From Sulfuritalea sp. (GTDB lineage Bacteria > Pseudomonadota > Gammaproteobacteria > Burkholderiales > Rhodocyclaceae), in assembly GCA_020853215.1 (NCBI GenBank), contig JADYZH010000075.1, forward strand, positions 1-64,000: a stretch of DNA of 64,000 nt, read 5' to 3'. The position numbers were made by a program, and so were the translations under genes. Numbering within the stretch: position 1 is the first letter of the stretch; every line of letters begins with the position of its first letter. The notes under the pieces were generated by a model that was given only the letters and a program-made list of their open reading frames with translations, did not search any database and was not told where the DNA came from. Shown in pieces: positions 12,601 to 23,871 of the stretch.

Positions 12601-13931
12601 GCATCGGCATCGCGGCGGAAACCATGCCGAGCCTGTTTCGCGCTTTTGAGCAGGCCGACACCTCCACCACGCGAAAATACGGCGGTACAGGTCTGGGACT
12701 TATCATCACCCGCCGCCTGGCCGAAATGATGGACGGAGAAGTCGGCGTCGACAGCACGCCGGGCAAAGGCAGCTGCTTCTGGTTTACCGCTCGCTTGCAA
12801 CCCGGCCGCGGCATCATGCCGGCCCAGTTGATAACCGATACCACGGATGCCGAGACCCAATTGCGCAGGCACCACCGCGGCGCAAGAATCCTGCTGGCCG
12901 AGGACAATCCCGTCAACCGCGAAGTTGCTCTCGAACTGATTCACGCCACGGGCATCAATGTCGATACGGCGGAAAACGGCTTGATTGCCGTGGCCAAGGC
13001 CGCGGCCAATACCTACGACCTGATTCTGATGGATGTGCAAATGCCGAAGATGAACGGCCTGGACGCTACCCGCGCGATTCGTGCCAACCCCGGTGCCAAT
13101 GGCGGCCAGCCCGGCGGCGCGGCACTGCCCATTCTGGCCATGACCGCAAATGCCTTTGACGAGGACCGCAAGGCCTGTCTCGACGCGGGCATGAACGACT
13201 TCATTGCCAAACCGGTGGATCCCCGCTTGTTCTATGTTGCCCTGCTGAACTGGCTGCCGCAGGTGACGCCCGACCCACAGGCCGACCAGGTTGCAGCGGA
13301 TGCCGACAAGGCACCCGATGCCAGCGATGAGGGCCGGCGCCGGCGCCTTGCCGAAATACCTGGCCTGGATATTGACCTCGGTCTGACCATGGTGCGTGGC
13401 AACGTGGCGAAATACACCCAGCTCGCGGTGCTGTTTGCCGACGGTTACCATCAGCATGCGGAGCGGATTGTCGAACTGCTGGTGGCCGGCGAGCTGGCCG
13501 CCATCGAACCGATCGTGCATTCCTTGCGCGGAGCCGCCGGCATGCTGGGCGCCGTAGCCGTGTCCGAAGCCGCGGGAGACGTCCTGCTCGCACTGCGCGG
13601 TAGCGCCGGCACGAGTGCCATCGGTCCGCTTTGTACCCGGCTTGCGGAAGACCTGACAAACCTGATTTCCGGTATTCGGCGCGCGGCGACGGAACCCGTC
13701 GAAGTCGCCAAGGCCGGAGTGGTTACCACACAACTTGCCGAGGTACTGGCGCGCCTGGAGACGTATCTCACAGAGGGAGACATGGCCGCCAGCTATCTTG
13801 CCAGGGACGAGGCCGGGCTCTTGCGAACCATTTTCGGTGATGCGGCCACGCAGTTGCTGGCCCGCATCGAGGCCTTCGACTACGAGAACGCCGCCGCCGA
13901 GCTGCAAGAGTTGCGCAGGAAGTTTCATTGA
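9612..13931 (+). CDS. Membrane hybrid sensor histidine kinase (multi-PAS, HisKA, HATPase, REC, HPt)
   Basis: [49 protein letters not shown]...[13 protein letters not shown]; HPt [16 protein letters not shown] overlap with the upstream gene. Confidence 0.92.
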   Translation: MKPDQNNATQDYTSIMTVVLGYAIFGALWILVSDRIVTWLLDPDLIDIANTVKGWAFIAISSLLLYRLMLSRLGPADTTGGARVLVSRSSRKFLAKPLLMATGLIVALTAAVIGYDTSHNQNTVEHRLQTIAALKFQQVDGWLAERRGDVDMLQANRGLGENYRRWRERGDGASRDLLLDHLEKMRINKKYQNLWLLDEQGEPLWNAAHDAQTIDPKLQSAALRSVADKHQPLLPPVGNAGSRQYIDFATTLPLPGGRPGPIIILRVDPTTYLSPLLQSWPAPSASAEVLLFRRDGNEVLYLNDLRHRPDPAGTFRLAVATEKLLAAQVLRGESGPNDLIDGVDHRGVPSLGAARAVLGTDWFLIAKADRAELFAESLLNSIRIAMAGLLMLFIAITGALVLRSRQRLAELRLASADQAEKLRNLELLHALAKASDNAIVVKDTEGRYLLLNQAACDMVGKTEQELLGLDVNAAFPPGQAAAIAALDQQVISENRSRSGEEIFHSPRGPRTMRVTRGPLHDEDGKVIGVFSVLDDITERKQMEQDLLAAAAMLKATLSRTQLLLDSSMDAVICMDQHGKVVIWNARAEELFGYREDQVLGREVAELIVPPEYRERHREGMARFIKTGEPKLIGTRVEVPGMRADGSRFPIELTIGSLSESETDDPMFSAHIRDITERKSAEAELRRLSMAVEQSPESIVITNIDAKIEYVNEAFIRNTGYTREEVIGQNPKILHSGQTPPATYASMWRALTQGQPWRGEFFNRRKDGSDYVEFAIVTPIRQPDGRITHYVAVKEDITEKKRAAIELEEHRHNLENLVAQRTSQLEEAKKRAEVANLAKSNFLANMSHEIRTPMNAIIGLTHLLRRARTTPEQADKLASIAGAADHLLSIINDILDLSKIEAGKMTLEQSDFSLAATLDHTCSLIAEQARTKGLELKVEWEGVPPWLRGDQTRLRQALLNLAGNAVKFTEHGSVVLRAVLLQKNEEQILVRFEVKDTGIGIAAETMPSLFRAFEQADTSTTRKYGGTGLGLIITRRLAEMMDGEVGVDSTPGKGSCFWFTARLQPGRGIMPAQLITDTTDAETQLRRHHRGARILLAEDNPVNREVALELIHATGINVDTAENGLIAVAKAAANTYDLILMDVQMPKMNGLDATRAIRANPGANGGQPGGAALPILAMTANAFDEDRKACLDAGMNDFIAKPVDPRLFYVALLNWLPQVTPDPQADQVAADADKAPDASDEGRRRRLAEIPGLDIDLGLTMVRGNVAKYTQLAVLFADGYHQHAERIVELLVAGELAAIEPIVHSLRGAAGMLGAVAVSEAAGDVLLALRGSAGTSAIGPLCTRLAEDLTNLISGIRRAATEPVEVAKAGVVTTQLAEVLARLETYLTEGDMAASYLARDEAGLLRTIFGDAATQLLARIEAFDYENAAAELQELRRKFH

Positions 13932-13952
13932 ATATTTTCCAGAGGCAAGAAC

Positions 13953-15575
13953 ATGAAAATAAACACCCCTGTCACGCAAGTCGAGATTCCCTTTCCGAAG
14001 GGCCGTTACATTGTTTCCCGCACCGATCTGAAGGGTCTCGTGACTTATGCCAACGATACCTTCATCGACATCAGCGGCTTCGATCGCGATGAGCTGATCG
14101 GCAAAAGTCACAATCTGGTGCGTCATCCCGACATGCCGCCCGAGGCCTTTGCCTGGCTCTGGGACACCATCAAGGAAGGCCGGCCCTGGCGCGGCATCGT
14201 CAAGAATCGGGCCAGGAACGGCGACCACTACTGGGTGGATGCGCTGGTGGTACCGGTACGCAAGAATAACCAGACCACTGGCTACATGTCGGTACGCACC
14301 CAGCCGACCCGCGACCAGATCGCGGCGGCGGAAACGCTCTACAAACAGTTGAATGCCACCAAGACCGGACTGCCCCGACCCACCGCCTGGATGCGCCTGG
14401 CGCTGCGTACCAAGCTGAACGGACTGGTCTTCGGGCTGCTGGCGAGCCAGATTCTGGCCGCGACAAGTCATGCTTTCGGGCCGTCGCTCGGCCTGTCCCC
14501 GAGCGACGTCACACTGGTTGTGAATGTCCTCGGCGCATGCGGTATCGCCATCGGACTGTGGCTGGTGGCGATGCAGAACCAAACGATGAGCGACATAAGC
14601 GAGGTCACCGACCGCCTCGACAACATCGCCCAGGGCGATCTGACCGACGAAATTCCGCTGCATCGCGTCGATGAGCTGGGCAAGCTCAGCGACACCGTGG
14701 TGACCATGCAGACGCATCTCAAATCCATGTTGGCCGAGATCGCCGAAGCCGCCGACCAGGTCGGCGACAATGCGGCCGCCCTGAACACCGAGATGGAGCG
14801 AATGCACATCACCACCGATCAGCAATTCAGCGCGGCGACCAGCATCGCCGCTGCTGTCGCGCAACTGGTGGCTTCGGTGCAAGCGGTGGCCCAAAGCGCA
14901 GCGGAGGCGAGCCAGAGCGTGGCGGCCTCGACCACCCTGATCGACGCTGCCTCGCGCAGCATGATGGACAGCCAGGCCGCGTCACGCAATGTGGTAGCGA
15001 CCGTCGACAGCGCCGGACAAACCATGTCGGAACTGTTTCAGTCCATCGTCGACATCGGCCGGGTTTCCCAGACCATCCAGGGCATCGCCGAACAGACCAA
15101 TCTGCTGGCGCTGAACGCCGCCATCGAGGCGGCGCGCGCCGGCGAAACCGGACGGGGCTTCGCCGTGGTGGCGGATGAGGTGCGGAAGCTGGCGGAGAAA
15201 GCCGGCACCCAGACCAGGGAAATCACTTCCACGGTCGAGGACATCCAGCGCATCACCGAAGTCGCCGTGGTCAGCATGAAGACGGCCGGGACCCATGTCA
15301 GCGCCACCGAAGCCGCGATGACCCAGGCCCGCGCGGGCCTTGATTCGGTCTCCGCACACGGCGACACCGTGGTGGCGATCTCCGACCACATCGCCAACGG
15401 CACCCGCGAACAGGCTTCCGCCACCAACGACATTGCCACGCGGGTGGACGGCATTGTGGTCGGCATCGACCGCACCCATTCGGCCATGGCCGAAGTAGGT
15501 GAAAAAGCCAGCCAGATGCAGGCCACGTCTTCCGGCCTGCGAGACCTGCTTGCCTACTTCAAGTTCATTCGCTGA
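13953..15575 (+). CDS. PAS-domain methyl-accepting chemotaxis protein (Aer-like)
   Basis: N-terminal [45 protein letters not shown] core [41 protein letters not shown]. Confidence 0.92.
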   Translation: MKINTPVTQVEIPFPKGRYIVSRTDLKGLVTYANDTFIDISGFDRDELIGKSHNLVRHPDMPPEAFAWLWDTIKEGRPWRGIVKNRARNGDHYWVDALVVPVRKNNQTTGYMSVRTQPTRDQIAAAETLYKQLNATKTGLPRPTAWMRLALRTKLNGLVFGLLASQILAATSHAFGPSLGLSPSDVTLVVNVLGACGIAIGLWLVAMQNQTMSDISEVTDRLDNIAQGDLTDEIPLHRVDELGKLSDTVVTMQTHLKSMLAEIAEAADQVGDNAAALNTEMERMHITTDQQFSAATSIAAAVAQLVASVQAVAQSAAEASQSVAASTTLIDAASRSMMDSQAASRNVVATVDSAGQTMSELFQSIVDIGRVSQTIQGIAEQTNLLALNAAIEAARAGETGRGFAVVADEVRKLAEKAGTQTREITSTVEDIQRITEVAVVSMKTAGTHVSATEAAMTQARAGLDSVSAHGDTVVAISDHIANGTREQASATNDIATRVDGIVVGIDRTHSAMAEVGEKASQMQATSSGLRDLLAYFKFIR

Positions 15576-15578
15576 GCC

Positions 15579-15594
15579 GGCCGTTCAGACGGCC
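15579..15594. terminator. Perfect 6-bp stem hairpin between convergent genes, possible bidirectional terminator
   Basis: GGCCGT-TCAG-ACGGCC between the MCP stop (15575) and the regulator stop (15612); no long T-run. Confidence 0.35.
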
Positions 15595-15611
15595 CCGGCG
15601 AGCGGTCTTTC

Positions 15612-16247
15612 CTAGGTCTTGCCGGGCATGAATTCCATGTACAGCCGCACCAGTTCCGCGATCGATCCGGCCTGGAGCTTCTGCATGATGAGGTGTCGAT
15701 AGGTTTCGGCGGTACGCTGACTGATGCCAAGTTCATGTGCAATCACCTTGGTCAGCTTTCCCTCGAATACGCCTTCCAGCACCTCCCGCTCCCGCGGCGT
15801 CAAAAGCGCCATCCTCTCGCCGATTTCCCGGCTTCGATTCTGAATCTCGGCCCGCGCCCTGCCAATGCGCATGCCGTCCTGGATCCGATCCAGAACCTTC
15901 TGCGTGGAAAACGGCTTCTGGAAGAAATCCAGTGCGCCGCCGCGCATGGCACGAACCACCGACGGCACCTCCGGGTAGCTCGATATGAAAATAATCGGCA
16001 GATCGACCTCTCCGTGCCGCAACTCGTCCTGCAATTCGAGCCCGCTCATTCCAGGCATGCGCACGTCCGTCACAATACAGCCTGCCAGCGTGGACATATC
16101 CTGCTCAAGGAAGCTGATCGCATCGCCAAAAACGGCGAAGGGCAAATTCACTGACTCGACCAGATCGGTCAGAAGAAAGGTAGTTACCGGATCGTCATCA
16201 ATCAGATAGACCTTCGGCACCACGAGGTCAGGTTGTTTATTGGGCAT
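15612..16247 (-). CDS. LuxR/FixJ-family response regulator
   Basis: PKVYLIDDDPVTTFLLTDL...CIVTDVRMPGMSGLEL...; HTH LTPREREVLEGVFEGKLTKVIAHELGISQRTAETYRHLIMQKL; start chosen at MPNKQ (longer ORF reaches 16295). Confidence 0.88.
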   Translation of the reverse strand: MPNKQPDLVVPKVYLIDDDPVTTFLLTDLVESVNLPFAVFGDAISFLEQDMSTLAGCIVTDVRMPGMSGLELQDELRHGEVDLPIIFISSYPEVPSVVRAMRGGALDFFQKPFSTQKVLDRIQDGMRIGRARAEIQNRSREIGERMALLTPREREVLEGVFEGKLTKVIAHELGISQRTAETYRHLIMQKLQAGSIAELVRLYMEFMPGKT

Positions 16248-16313
16248 CAAGAAGCCAAATTTCGGTAGGGTCCCGGCAAAGGGGAGTTCTTGCACATAAC
16301 CGGCTCCTTGAGC

Positions 16314-16382
16314 CTACGTAGAATCCGCAGTTTGCCGCGTAATTCCCGGATACACAAGATTCGACCTCTTTGCGACGATGGG
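16314..16382 (+). repeat. Conserved upstream element copy A (upstream of cheR)
   Basis: CTACGTAGAATCCGCAGTTTGCCGCGTAATTCCCGGATACACAAGATTCGACCTCTTTGCGACGATGG; gapless alignment with five other copies. Confidence 0.85.
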
Positions 16383-16501
16383 GGCACAGGTTCAGGATAG
16401 ATATCAGAAGATATTTAACCCGAATTTTAGCTGCGTTTTACCGAATCGTGTGTGGCGCAGCTGTCAGGAACATCCGCAACTCTCGGCGTCTGCAAAACCT
16501 C

Positions 16502-17323
16502 ATGGCTGCCAACGAACATCCCGACATCAGCAACGCCGAGTTTGCCCAGTTCCAGAAGCTGATCTACAAGATCGCGGGGATCAGCCTGGCCGACAGCAAG
16601 AAGGTGCTACTGGTCGGCCGCCTCGGGCGGCGGCTGAAGCATTATCAGCTGACGAGCTTTGCCGACTATTACCGCCTTGTCGCCAGCGGCACGGCGGCCG
16701 ACGAGTTGCAGACGATGGTCGACCTGCTCACCACCAACGAGACCTATTTCTTTCGTGAAGAAGCGCATTTCGAGTTTCTGGCGAAGACCATTCTCGCCCA
16801 GCACCCAGCCGGCCAGCCATTCAATATCTGGAGCGCGGCCTCATCCACCGGCGAGGAAATCTATACGCTCTCGTTCGTGCTGGCCGACACGCTGGGCCTG
16901 GACGCGCAATGGAACATCACCGGTTCGGACATTTCCACCGCCGTGCTGGCCACGGCGGAGCGTGGCCTGTACTGGCTGGACCGGACCCGTGGCCTGCCTC
17001 AATCCTACCTGCGAAAATACTGCCTGAAGGGCGTACGCAGCCAGGAAGGCGGCTTCATGATCGCTCCCGAGATCAAGCGCCACACCAAATTCATGCAGGT
17101 GAATCTCAACCAGCCCCTGCCTGCGATGGGCAAGTTCCATGTGATCTTTCTGCGCAACGTGATGATCTATTTCGACGCCGAGACCAAGCGCCAGGTGGTG
17201 TCCCGACTGGTCGAGCAACTGCTTCCCGGCGGCTACTTCATCGTTGGCCACTCGGAAAGCCTCAACGGCCTGACCGACACGCTGCGGCCCGTCAAGCCCA
17301 CCATCTACCGGTTACCTGCGTAG
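16502..17323 (+). CDS. cheR: Chemotaxis protein methyltransferase CheR
   Basis: LLTTNETYFFREEAHFEFL; IWSAASSTGEEIYTLSFVL; VIFLRNVMIYFD. Confidence 0.94.
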   Translation: MAANEHPDISNAEFAQFQKLIYKIAGISLADSKKVLLVGRLGRRLKHYQLTSFADYYRLVASGTAADELQTMVDLLTTNETYFFREEAHFEFLAKTILAQHPAGQPFNIWSAASSTGEEIYTLSFVLADTLGLDAQWNITGSDISTAVLATAERGLYWLDRTRGLPQSYLRKYCLKGVRSQEGGFMIAPEIKRHTKFMQVNLNQPLPAMGKFHVIFLRNVMIYFDAETKRQVVSRLVEQLLPGGYFIVGHSESLNGLTDTLRPVKPTIYRLPA

Positions 17324-17332
17324 GCCACCCGC

Positions 17333-18412
17333 ATGGCAAACAAAATAACGGTAATGATTGTCGACGACTCGGCAGTCGTGCGCCAGGTGAACCGCGAAAC
17401 CCTGGAGCGCGAGCCCGACATCGAAGTCATCGGTGTCGCCGCCGATCCGCTCTATGCGCTTGACAAGATGAAGGTGCAGTGGCCGGACGTGCTGGTAATC
17501 GACATCGAAATGCCGCGCATGGATGGCCTTACCTTTCTCAAGAAGATCATGAGCGAGCACCCGACGCCGACCATCGTCTGTTCCTCGCTCGCCGAAAAAG
17601 GCGCCGCGGCAACCATGGACGCGCTGGCGGCGGGCGCCCTGGCCATCATCACCAAGCCGAAGGGTGGGGTAAAACAGTTCCTGCAGGACTCGGGGAACGA
17701 TCTGGTGTCGGCCGTGCGCGCCGCTGCGCGCGCCAACATGCGCCGCGTCACTCCCGGCGCCGCCCGGCCACTGGCGCCGCCACCCAAGCTCAGCGCCGAT
17801 GTCATGATGGCCGCGCAGGCGGCCAGCACCCGTGCCATGGCCAATACCACCGACCGCGTAGTCGCCATCGGCACATCCACCGGAGGCACCCAGGCACTGG
17901 AAGCCGTTCTCACCCGATTGCCGAATGTCGGTAGCGGCATCGTCATCGTCCAGCATATGCCCGAGAAATTTACCGCCATGTTTGCCGAACGCCTGAACAG
18001 CCTGTGCAAGCTGGAAGTGCGCGAAGCGAAGAACGGCGACCGTGTCATGCCGGGACGTGCGCTGATCGCCCCCGGCGGCCGTCACATGATGCTTCGGCGC
18101 AGCGGCGCGCAGTATTTCGTTGAAGTCGCCGATGGCCCCCTGGTGAACCGCCACAAGCCATCCGTCGACGTCCTGTTTCGTTCCGTGGCACAGATCGCCG
18201 GACGCAATGCGATGGGCGTGATCATGACCGGCATGGGCGACGACGGCGCGCGCGGCATGAAGGAAATGCACGATGCCGGCGCCCAGACCGTTGCCGAGGA
18301 TGAATCGACCTGCGTGGTATTCGGCATGCCCAAGGAGGCGATCAAACTCGGCGGAGTCGACCGGGTCGTGCCTCTCGATAGCATTCCAGCCGAAATCATC
18401 GCATACCGCTGA
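17333..18412 (+). CDS. cheB: Protein-glutamate methylesterase CheB
   Basis: [67 protein letters not shown]. Confidence 0.95.
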   Translation: MANKITVMIVDDSAVVRQVNRETLEREPDIEVIGVAADPLYALDKMKVQWPDVLVIDIEMPRMDGLTFLKKIMSEHPTPTIVCSSLAEKGAAATMDALAAGALAIITKPKGGVKQFLQDSGNDLVSAVRAAARANMRRVTPGAARPLAPPPKLSADVMMAAQAASTRAMANTTDRVVAIGTSTGGTQALEAVLTRLPNVGSGIVIVQHMPEKFTAMFAERLNSLCKLEVREAKNGDRVMPGRALIAPGGRHMMLRRSGAQYFVEVADGPLVNRHKPSVDVLFRSVAQIAGRNAMGVIMTGMGDDGARGMKEMHDAGAQTVAEDESTCVVFGMPKEAIKLGGVDRVVPLDSIPAEIIAYR

Positions 18413-18443
18413 TGGCCAGCCGGCCCTGACAGACGACGACACC

Positions 18444-19034
18444 ATGCTGCCCATCGACCACGACCCCAAGGACCTCGAACGCCGCGCCCGGAATATCAAT
18501 CCTGGCGGCTGGACGGTCGAAACCGAACGCCCGATCACCACGCTGCTCGGTTCCTGCGTGGCGGTCTGCCTGTATGACCCGAAGCTGGGCTTGGCCGGCA
18601 TGAATCACTTCCTGCTGCCCAGTCGCGCCAAGTCGGCCGGCGATGATACCGACGTCATTCTTGCTGGCGATTATTCGATGGAGGTGCTGCTCAATACCAT
18701 GCTGACCAAGGGTGCCGCCAAGCAGAGAATCGTCGCCAAGGCCTTTGGCGGCGGCACCATCGTGACCTCGATCCTGATGGCGATCGGCCAGCGCAATGCC
18801 GATTTTGCGAGGGAATGGCTGGACCGCGAAGGCATTCGACTGACAGCGCAGGACTTTGGTGGCGCCTGGTCGCGCAAGGTGATCTTTACGCCCAAGGGCG
18901 GCGATGCCTTCTGCCGGCGGCTGCCGATCAACCAGCCCGGCGTGCAGGATGTTGTCAATGCCGAGCGGAACTACGAACAATCATTGATCCGACCGGCAAA
19001 ACCAACGGGCGAGAAAAAGATCGAGCTGTTTTGA
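18444..19034 (+). CDS. cheD: Chemoreceptor glutamine deamidase CheD
   Basis: ITTLLGSCVAVCLYDPKLGLAGMNHFLLP; KAFGGGTIV; C-terminus EKKIELF. Confidence 0.94.
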   Translation: MLPIDHDPKDLERRARNINPGGWTVETERPITTLLGSCVAVCLYDPKLGLAGMNHFLLPSRAKSAGDDTDVILAGDYSMEVLLNTMLTKGAAKQRIVAKAFGGGTIVTSILMAIGQRNADFAREWLDREGIRLTAQDFGGAWSRKVIFTPKGGDAFCRRLPINQPGVQDVVNAERNYEQSLIRPAKPTGEKKIELF

Positions 19035-19103
19035 ACGATGCCATGAGCGCCGGTCAGCGCCAGTTTCAGCCCTGCCACGTTCCACCACCCGGAGGATGAA
19101 GTC

Positions 19104-19949
19104 GTGGACGTGCAAGCGATATTGACCCACATCGCCGAAGCGGCGGCCCGGGATGAGCTGATCTTCCCGACCACCGCCGAAATGGCGCTCAAGGTCCAGC
19201 GGGTACTCGATGACCCGGACTGTTCCGTGGATCAACTCGCCAAACTGGTGCGGGCAGACCCCTTGCTGTCGGCCCGCGTCGTAGCCGTGGCCAATTCGGT
19301 GACCTACAACCGCTCCGGTCGAGCCGTCGACGATCCTAAGAGCGCCGTATCGCGCATCGGCTTCAATACCTTGAGAGTGCTGGCCGCCGCAGTCGTGGTG
19401 CGACAGATGGAAGGCATGGCACGGACTCCCGCACACCGCGAACTGGCGGTGCGCCTTTGGGAACACACGGCTCATGTCGCGGCACTATCCCAGGTGATCG
19501 CGCGCCGGGTGACCCATGTCAATCCGGATACCGCTTTTTTTTCCGGAATCATTCATGAAGTGGGCGGCTTCTATCTGATTTCCCGTGCCGGTGAATTTCC
19601 CGGCTTGCTGGAAGCCGGACATGGCAGCCTGCTGGCATGGGACGACGGAGGCGCGGCAGAGGTCGGCCACGCGGTACTCACACGCCTGGGCGCTCCCGCG
19701 GCAGTGCTGGAGGCAATTGAAGGCATGTGGCAAGGCTATCTGGCGATGCCGCCGCAAAGCCTGTCCGACACCCTGCTGCTGGCCGATCAGCTGGCTCCGG
19801 TGGAATCCCCTCTCTCCCAGCTTGCCGGCACCGGACGGGAAGGTGTCGAAGCGCATATCGATGTCGTACTGGATGACCAGACCCTGACCAGCATCCTTCA
19901 GGAGTCTGCGGCGGAGGTCGAATCCCTGATCAACGCGCTACGAGCGTGA
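19104..19949 (+). CDS. HDOD-domain protein
   Basis: LVRADPLLSARVVAVANSVTYNRSG...DPKSAVSRIGFNTLRVLAAAVV; typical HDOD pattern. Confidence 0.85.
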   Translation: MDVQAILTHIAEAAARDELIFPTTAEMALKVQRVLDDPDCSVDQLAKLVRADPLLSARVVAVANSVTYNRSGRAVDDPKSAVSRIGFNTLRVLAAAVVVRQMEGMARTPAHRELAVRLWEHTAHVAALSQVIARRVTHVNPDTAFFSGIIHEVGGFYLISRAGEFPGLLEAGHGSLLAWDDGGAAEVGHAVLTRLGAPAAVLEAIEGMWQGYLAMPPQSLSDTLLLADQLAPVESPLSQLAGTGREGVEAHIDVVLDDQTLTSILQESAAEVESLINALRA

Positions 19950-19970
19950 TTGCCAGCGAAGTCACCCACC

Positions 19971-20040
19971 CTACGTAGATACCGCAGTTCGCCGCGTAAT
20001 TTCCGGATGCACAAGGTTCGGCCGCTTTGAGACGATGGAG
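19971..20040 (+). repeat. Conserved upstream element copy B (upstream of the CxxCH MCP)
   Basis: CTACGTAGATACCGCAGTTCGCCGCGTAATTTCCGGATGCACAAGGTTCGGCCGCTTTGAGACGATGG. Confidence 0.85.
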
Positions 20041-20115
20041 AGAATGGACGCCGGCGATAGTTAGCCCGCAATTTTACGGGCGCCGCCATTGGCTATCCAC
20101 GGGAGAAAGCAAGCA

Positions 20116-21819
20116 ATGACACCGTACGGCAAGAACAACCCTCATTCTCTGGCAAGCAGGCTGTTTCTGGCAGCTGGGTGCGTGACACTGCTGATCATGG
20201 CCGCGCTTGCATGGAACGGACTTGCACTGAAAAATGCCGCACTTGAGCAATCCGGCTTGTCTGCTGCCCGCGCCGCGCTCGCAAGCGCGGCAAATTCGCG
20301 CATGTTCTATGCCCGTGAAATAGTACCCAAGGCAACAACCAGGGGCCTCGGCATCCACCACGAGTTCAAGGACAAGGAAGATGCGATTCCCGTACCCGCC
20401 TCCTTGATCGGCGCCCTTGCGGATTCCGACAAATCGGGTAATGGTTTGCGGCTCTACTCGAAGTACCCCTTCACTTTCCGCACGGCGGCGAAGGCGCGGC
20501 TGGACGCATTCGAAGAAGAAGCGCTGGCCTGGCTGGAAAAGAATCCCAAGGGCGAGTTCTACCGGATCGAAAGCCGGGACGGCCAGCCGTTCATGCGCCT
20601 GGCCACCGCAGACATCATGGTGAACGATACCTGCGTCAACTGCCACAACAGTCACCCCGATTCGCCCAAACGCGACTGGAAGGTCGGCGACTTGCGCGGC
20701 GCACTGGCGGTTTCGATTCCTGTCGGGGTCGTCGAAGCACAAATTGTCAGCCGCTTCCAGTGGGTTGCCGCCATCCTGGCACTCTGCTTTGCTTTGGGTG
20801 CGGTGATCATTTTCCTGGTCGTACGCAGTGTCTGTCGCTCGCTCGAAAACATCGCGGATGCGGCGGAACATGTCGTTGCCAGCGACGACTTCACCCGCGC
20901 CGCACCAGAGACCGGAACGCTGGAAACGATCCGGGTCGGCCAGGCGCTCAATCACTTGCTGCAGAAATTCCGCGGCATCATCGCCGATGCCAAAACGTCC
21001 GGCGACGCCATAACCGATGCTTCGCGCGCCCTGGCGACCGCCAGCGAGCAGGTGACGCGTAGTTCGGCCACCCAGTCGGACGCATCGTCCGCGGTAGCAA
21101 CCGCCGTCGAAGAAGCGTCGGTCAGCGTGAGCGAAACGGCGGCCAATGCGCAAAGTACAAATGAAATCGTCGGCAAGGCCCGTGCCGGCATCGAACGTGC
21201 GCTGACGGTCATGTCCGACACGGTGACCAACGTCAATGGAATTGCCAGCCTGATTCGCGAATCGGGCACCAGTGTCGGACTGCTGGACCAAAGCTCGAAG
21301 CAGATTGGCGGCATTGTGCAGGTGATAAAGGAAATTGCCGATCAGACCAACCTGCTGGCACTGAACGCCGCCATCGAAGCGGCACGCGCCGGCGAACAGG
21401 GCCGCGGCTTCGCGGTCGTTGCCGACGAAGTAAGAAAACTTGCCGAGCGCACGTCGCAGGCGACCCAGGAAATCGCCGGTCTGATCGGCGAGATTCAGAC
21501 TCAGATCGGCGACACGGTGATCGGCATGCAGCAGGCCAATGAGCAGACGGCGAAAAGCCTCACCCTGGTGGGCGCCACGGAAACCGCGTTGCGTGGTATT
21601 GACCAGAATTCGGGCGAGATGGCGATGAACGTACAAGGCATCGTCGACGCCCTTCGTCAACAGGACATGGCGATCCAGCAAGTGGCGTCGAACATCGAAC
21701 GAATCGCCCGCATGACGGAGGATAACAGCGCCGCCGCGGCATCCAGCAGCGATACGGCAGTCCAGCTGGATGTCATGGCCAACCGCCTGCGTGACTCGGT
21801 GGCCCGATTCCGTGCATGA
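20116..21819 (+). CDS. Methyl-accepting chemotaxis protein with periplasmic DUF3365/Tll0287-like domain carrying a CxxCH motif
   Basis: [57 protein letters not shown] core [40 protein letters not shown]; start ATG 20116. Confidence 0.9.
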   Translation: MTPYGKNNPHSLASRLFLAAGCVTLLIMAALAWNGLALKNAALEQSGLSAARAALASAANSRMFYAREIVPKATTRGLGIHHEFKDKEDAIPVPASLIGALADSDKSGNGLRLYSKYPFTFRTAAKARLDAFEEEALAWLEKNPKGEFYRIESRDGQPFMRLATADIMVNDTCVNCHNSHPDSPKRDWKVGDLRGALAVSIPVGVVEAQIVSRFQWVAAILALCFALGAVIIFLVVRSVCRSLENIADAAEHVVASDDFTRAAPETGTLETIRVGQALNHLLQKFRGIIADAKTSGDAITDASRALATASEQVTRSSATQSDASSAVATAVEEASVSVSETAANAQSTNEIVGKARAGIERALTVMSDTVTNVNGIASLIRESGTSVGLLDQSSKQIGGIVQVIKEIADQTNLLALNAAIEAARAGEQGRGFAVVADEVRKLAERTSQATQEIAGLIGEIQTQIGDTVIGMQQANEQTAKSLTLVGATETALRGIDQNSGEMAMNVQGIVDALRQQDMAIQQVASNIERIARMTEDNSAAAASSSDTAVQLDVMANRLRDSVARFRA

Positions 21820-21837
21820 AGGTACATCGCATGCACG
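21811..21837. other. 8-bp perfect inverted repeat between MCP and cheV
   Basis: CGTGCATG-AAGGTACATCG-CATGCACG. Confidence 0.5.
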
Positions 21838-21882
21838 AGATAATCACCAGGACCTGGCTGATGCGCCCTGAAAGGTTTGACC

Positions 21883-23871
21883 ATGTCTGAACTGCTGAGA
21901 AACATCGATGCCCGAACCCGTCTGGCGGGGACCAACAAACTCGAAATCCTGCTGTTCTCGCTCGGCCTCGACGCCCGCACCGGGCGCCGCGAAACCTTCG
22001 GCATCAACGTCTTCAAGGTGCGCGAGGTCATGCACACGCCGCCGATTACCGCGGCCCCTGAAATGTCGGCCTCCGTCAAAGGCCTGGTCAGCCTGCGCGG
22101 AGCGCTGGTGCCCGTGGTCGACCTGAGCGACTACATCGGCGTCGCGCAAGACACACCGCACGAAATCATGATCGTCACCGAGTACAACCACCACACCCAG
22201 GGCTTCCTGGTCGATTCGGTCGATACCATTCTGCGCCTTGACTGGGCGCAAATGCGCGTGCCGCCGGAAATGCTGACCTCGGGCCTGGGCGGTCTGGTGA
22301 CCGCCATCACCGAACTGGAAGACGGTCGCCTGGTCATGCTGCTCGATGTGGAGAGGATTCTGGCGGAAACGGTCAAGCCGAACGACAGCATGCTGTTCGA
22401 CAACATCCCGCACCTTCAACGCGAGGATCTGGCGGTGCTGTATGCCGACGATTCATCGGTGGCGCGCGGACAGATTCAGCGCACACTCGACGCCATGGGC
22501 GTACGTTCCATCAGCACGGTGACCGGCCGCGCAGCGTGGGATGAGTTGCGACGCATTGCCGACCATGCGGAAAGGACCGGGCGTTCCGTCAGGGAGTTCG
22601 TGCAGGTGATTCTGACCGATGTCGAAATGCCGGAAATGGACGGTTACCTGCTGACCCGCAACATCAAGGCCGATCCGCGTTTCACCGGAATCCCGGTGCT
22701 GATGCACTCATCGCTTTCTTCGATGTCCAACCAGCAGTTGGGTCACTCGGTCGGGGTCGATGAGTACATTCCCAAGTTTGAACCGCACCGCCTGTCCGAA
22801 ACCCTGGCCCGCCTGTTGCTGGGAAAGGCAGTGACCCCACACGTGGGGGACACCGCGCACGCAGTGGAACCTGCGGCAGTCGGGCACGACCTGATGCCGG
22901 TTGTCACGGGTTCGAGCGCGCTGCTCGACAGCGTCGATGCGCGCACCCGGCTGGCCGGTTCCAATCGGATGGAAATCCTGCTGTTCTCACTGGGCACCCA
23001 CGAAGTATTCGGCATCAACGTCTTCAAGGTGCGCGAGGTCAGCCAGACCCCGGAAATAACCAAGACGCCGAACATGCCGCACGGGGTCGAAGGGCTCATC
23101 AGTCTGCGCGGCAGCGTCATCCCGGTTCTGTCGCTGGCTGCCGTCATGAAACTCGAAGCCGCCCCTTCCGGCCTGGGCGCCTCGATGATGGTCACCGAGT
23201 ACAGCAAGCGCACCCTTGGGTTTCTGGTGCATGATGTCGATCGCATCATTCGCGTCGATTGGGAGAAAGTCCGGGCTCCCGATTCGGTCACCAGCTCCAC
23301 CCATGGCTACATCACCGCAATTACGGAATTGGCCGATGGGCGCCTGGTATCCATCCTTGATGTCGAACAGATCATGGCCAACACCTTTGGCGATGCCGTG
23401 ATCGGTCAAATAGATCCGATGTCCGACGGCGACGCGCTGAATATCTTTTTTGTCGATGATTCCGGAGTAGCGCGCAGGAAGATTGCCGAGGTGCTCGACA
23501 AGCTCGCCGTCAGGCACAAGCACGCGCAGAACGGCATGGAAGCCTGGACGCGGCTCTCCGGCATGGCGGCGCATGCCCAGCAGACCGGCATCAGCGTGCG
23601 TGACGAACTGGATCTGATTCTGGTCGACGCCGAAATGCCGGAAATGGATGGCTACGTATTGACGAGGAACATCAAGTCCGACAAACGCTTCGACGGCATT
23701 CCGGTGGTAATGCACTCGTCGCTGTCCTCGGAAGCCAACCATGCCATGGGCAAGAGTGTAGGCGTGGATGCCTATGTGGCAAAGTTCGACGCTGATGCGC
23801 TGTCGCAAACGTTGCGTTCGCAGTTGCTGAAGCACGCAAGGAATCGAGGAGAAAGCATTCATGGCAATTGA
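21883..23871 (+). CDS. cheV: Tandem CheV-like protein (CheW-REC-CheW-REC)
   Basis: Two homologous halves: [51 protein letters not shown].../[11 protein letters not shown]..., [35 protein letters not shown] 21883 preferred over TTG 21877. Confidence 0.92.
   Translation: MSELLRNIDARTRLAGTNKLEILLFSLGLDARTGRRETFGINVFKVREVMHTPPITAAPEMSASVKGLVSLRGALVPVVDLSDYIGVAQDTPHEIMIVTEYNHHTQGFLVDSVDTILRLDWAQMRVPPEMLTSGLGGLVTAITELEDGRLVMLLDVERILAETVKPNDSMLFDNIPHLQREDLAVLYADDSSVARGQIQRTLDAMGVRSISTVTGRAAWDELRRIADHAERTGRSVREFVQVILTDVEMPEMDGYLLTRNIKADPRFTGIPVLMHSSLSSMSNQQLGHSVGVDEYIPKFEPHRLSETLARLLLGKAVTPHVGDTAHAVEPAAVGHDLMPVVTGSSALLDSVDARTRLAGSNRMEILLFSLGTHEVFGINVFKVREVSQTPEITKTPNMPHGVEGLISLRGSVIPVLSLAAVMKLEAAPSGLGASMMVTEYSKRTLGFLVHDVDRIIRVDWEKVRAPDSVTSSTHGYITAITELADGRLVSILDVEQIMANTFGDAVIGQIDPMSDGDALNIFFVDDSGVARRKIAEVLDKLAVRHKHAQNGMEAWTRLSGMAAHAQQTGISVRDELDLILVDAEMPEMDGYVLTRNIKSDKRFDGIPVVMHSSLSSEANHAMGKSVGVDAYVAKFDADALSQTLRSQLLKHARNRGESIHGN

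Noticed and set aside
12273-14894. 873-aa minus-strand ORF
   Set aside because: Antisense to the hybrid kinase and PAS-MCP; composition (His/Asp/Gln-rich) typical of spurious antisense frames.
19535-19542. T8 run in the HDOD gene as a slippage site
   Set aside because: Shorter than the G9 tract and no flanking evidence for phase variation; not reported as a finding.
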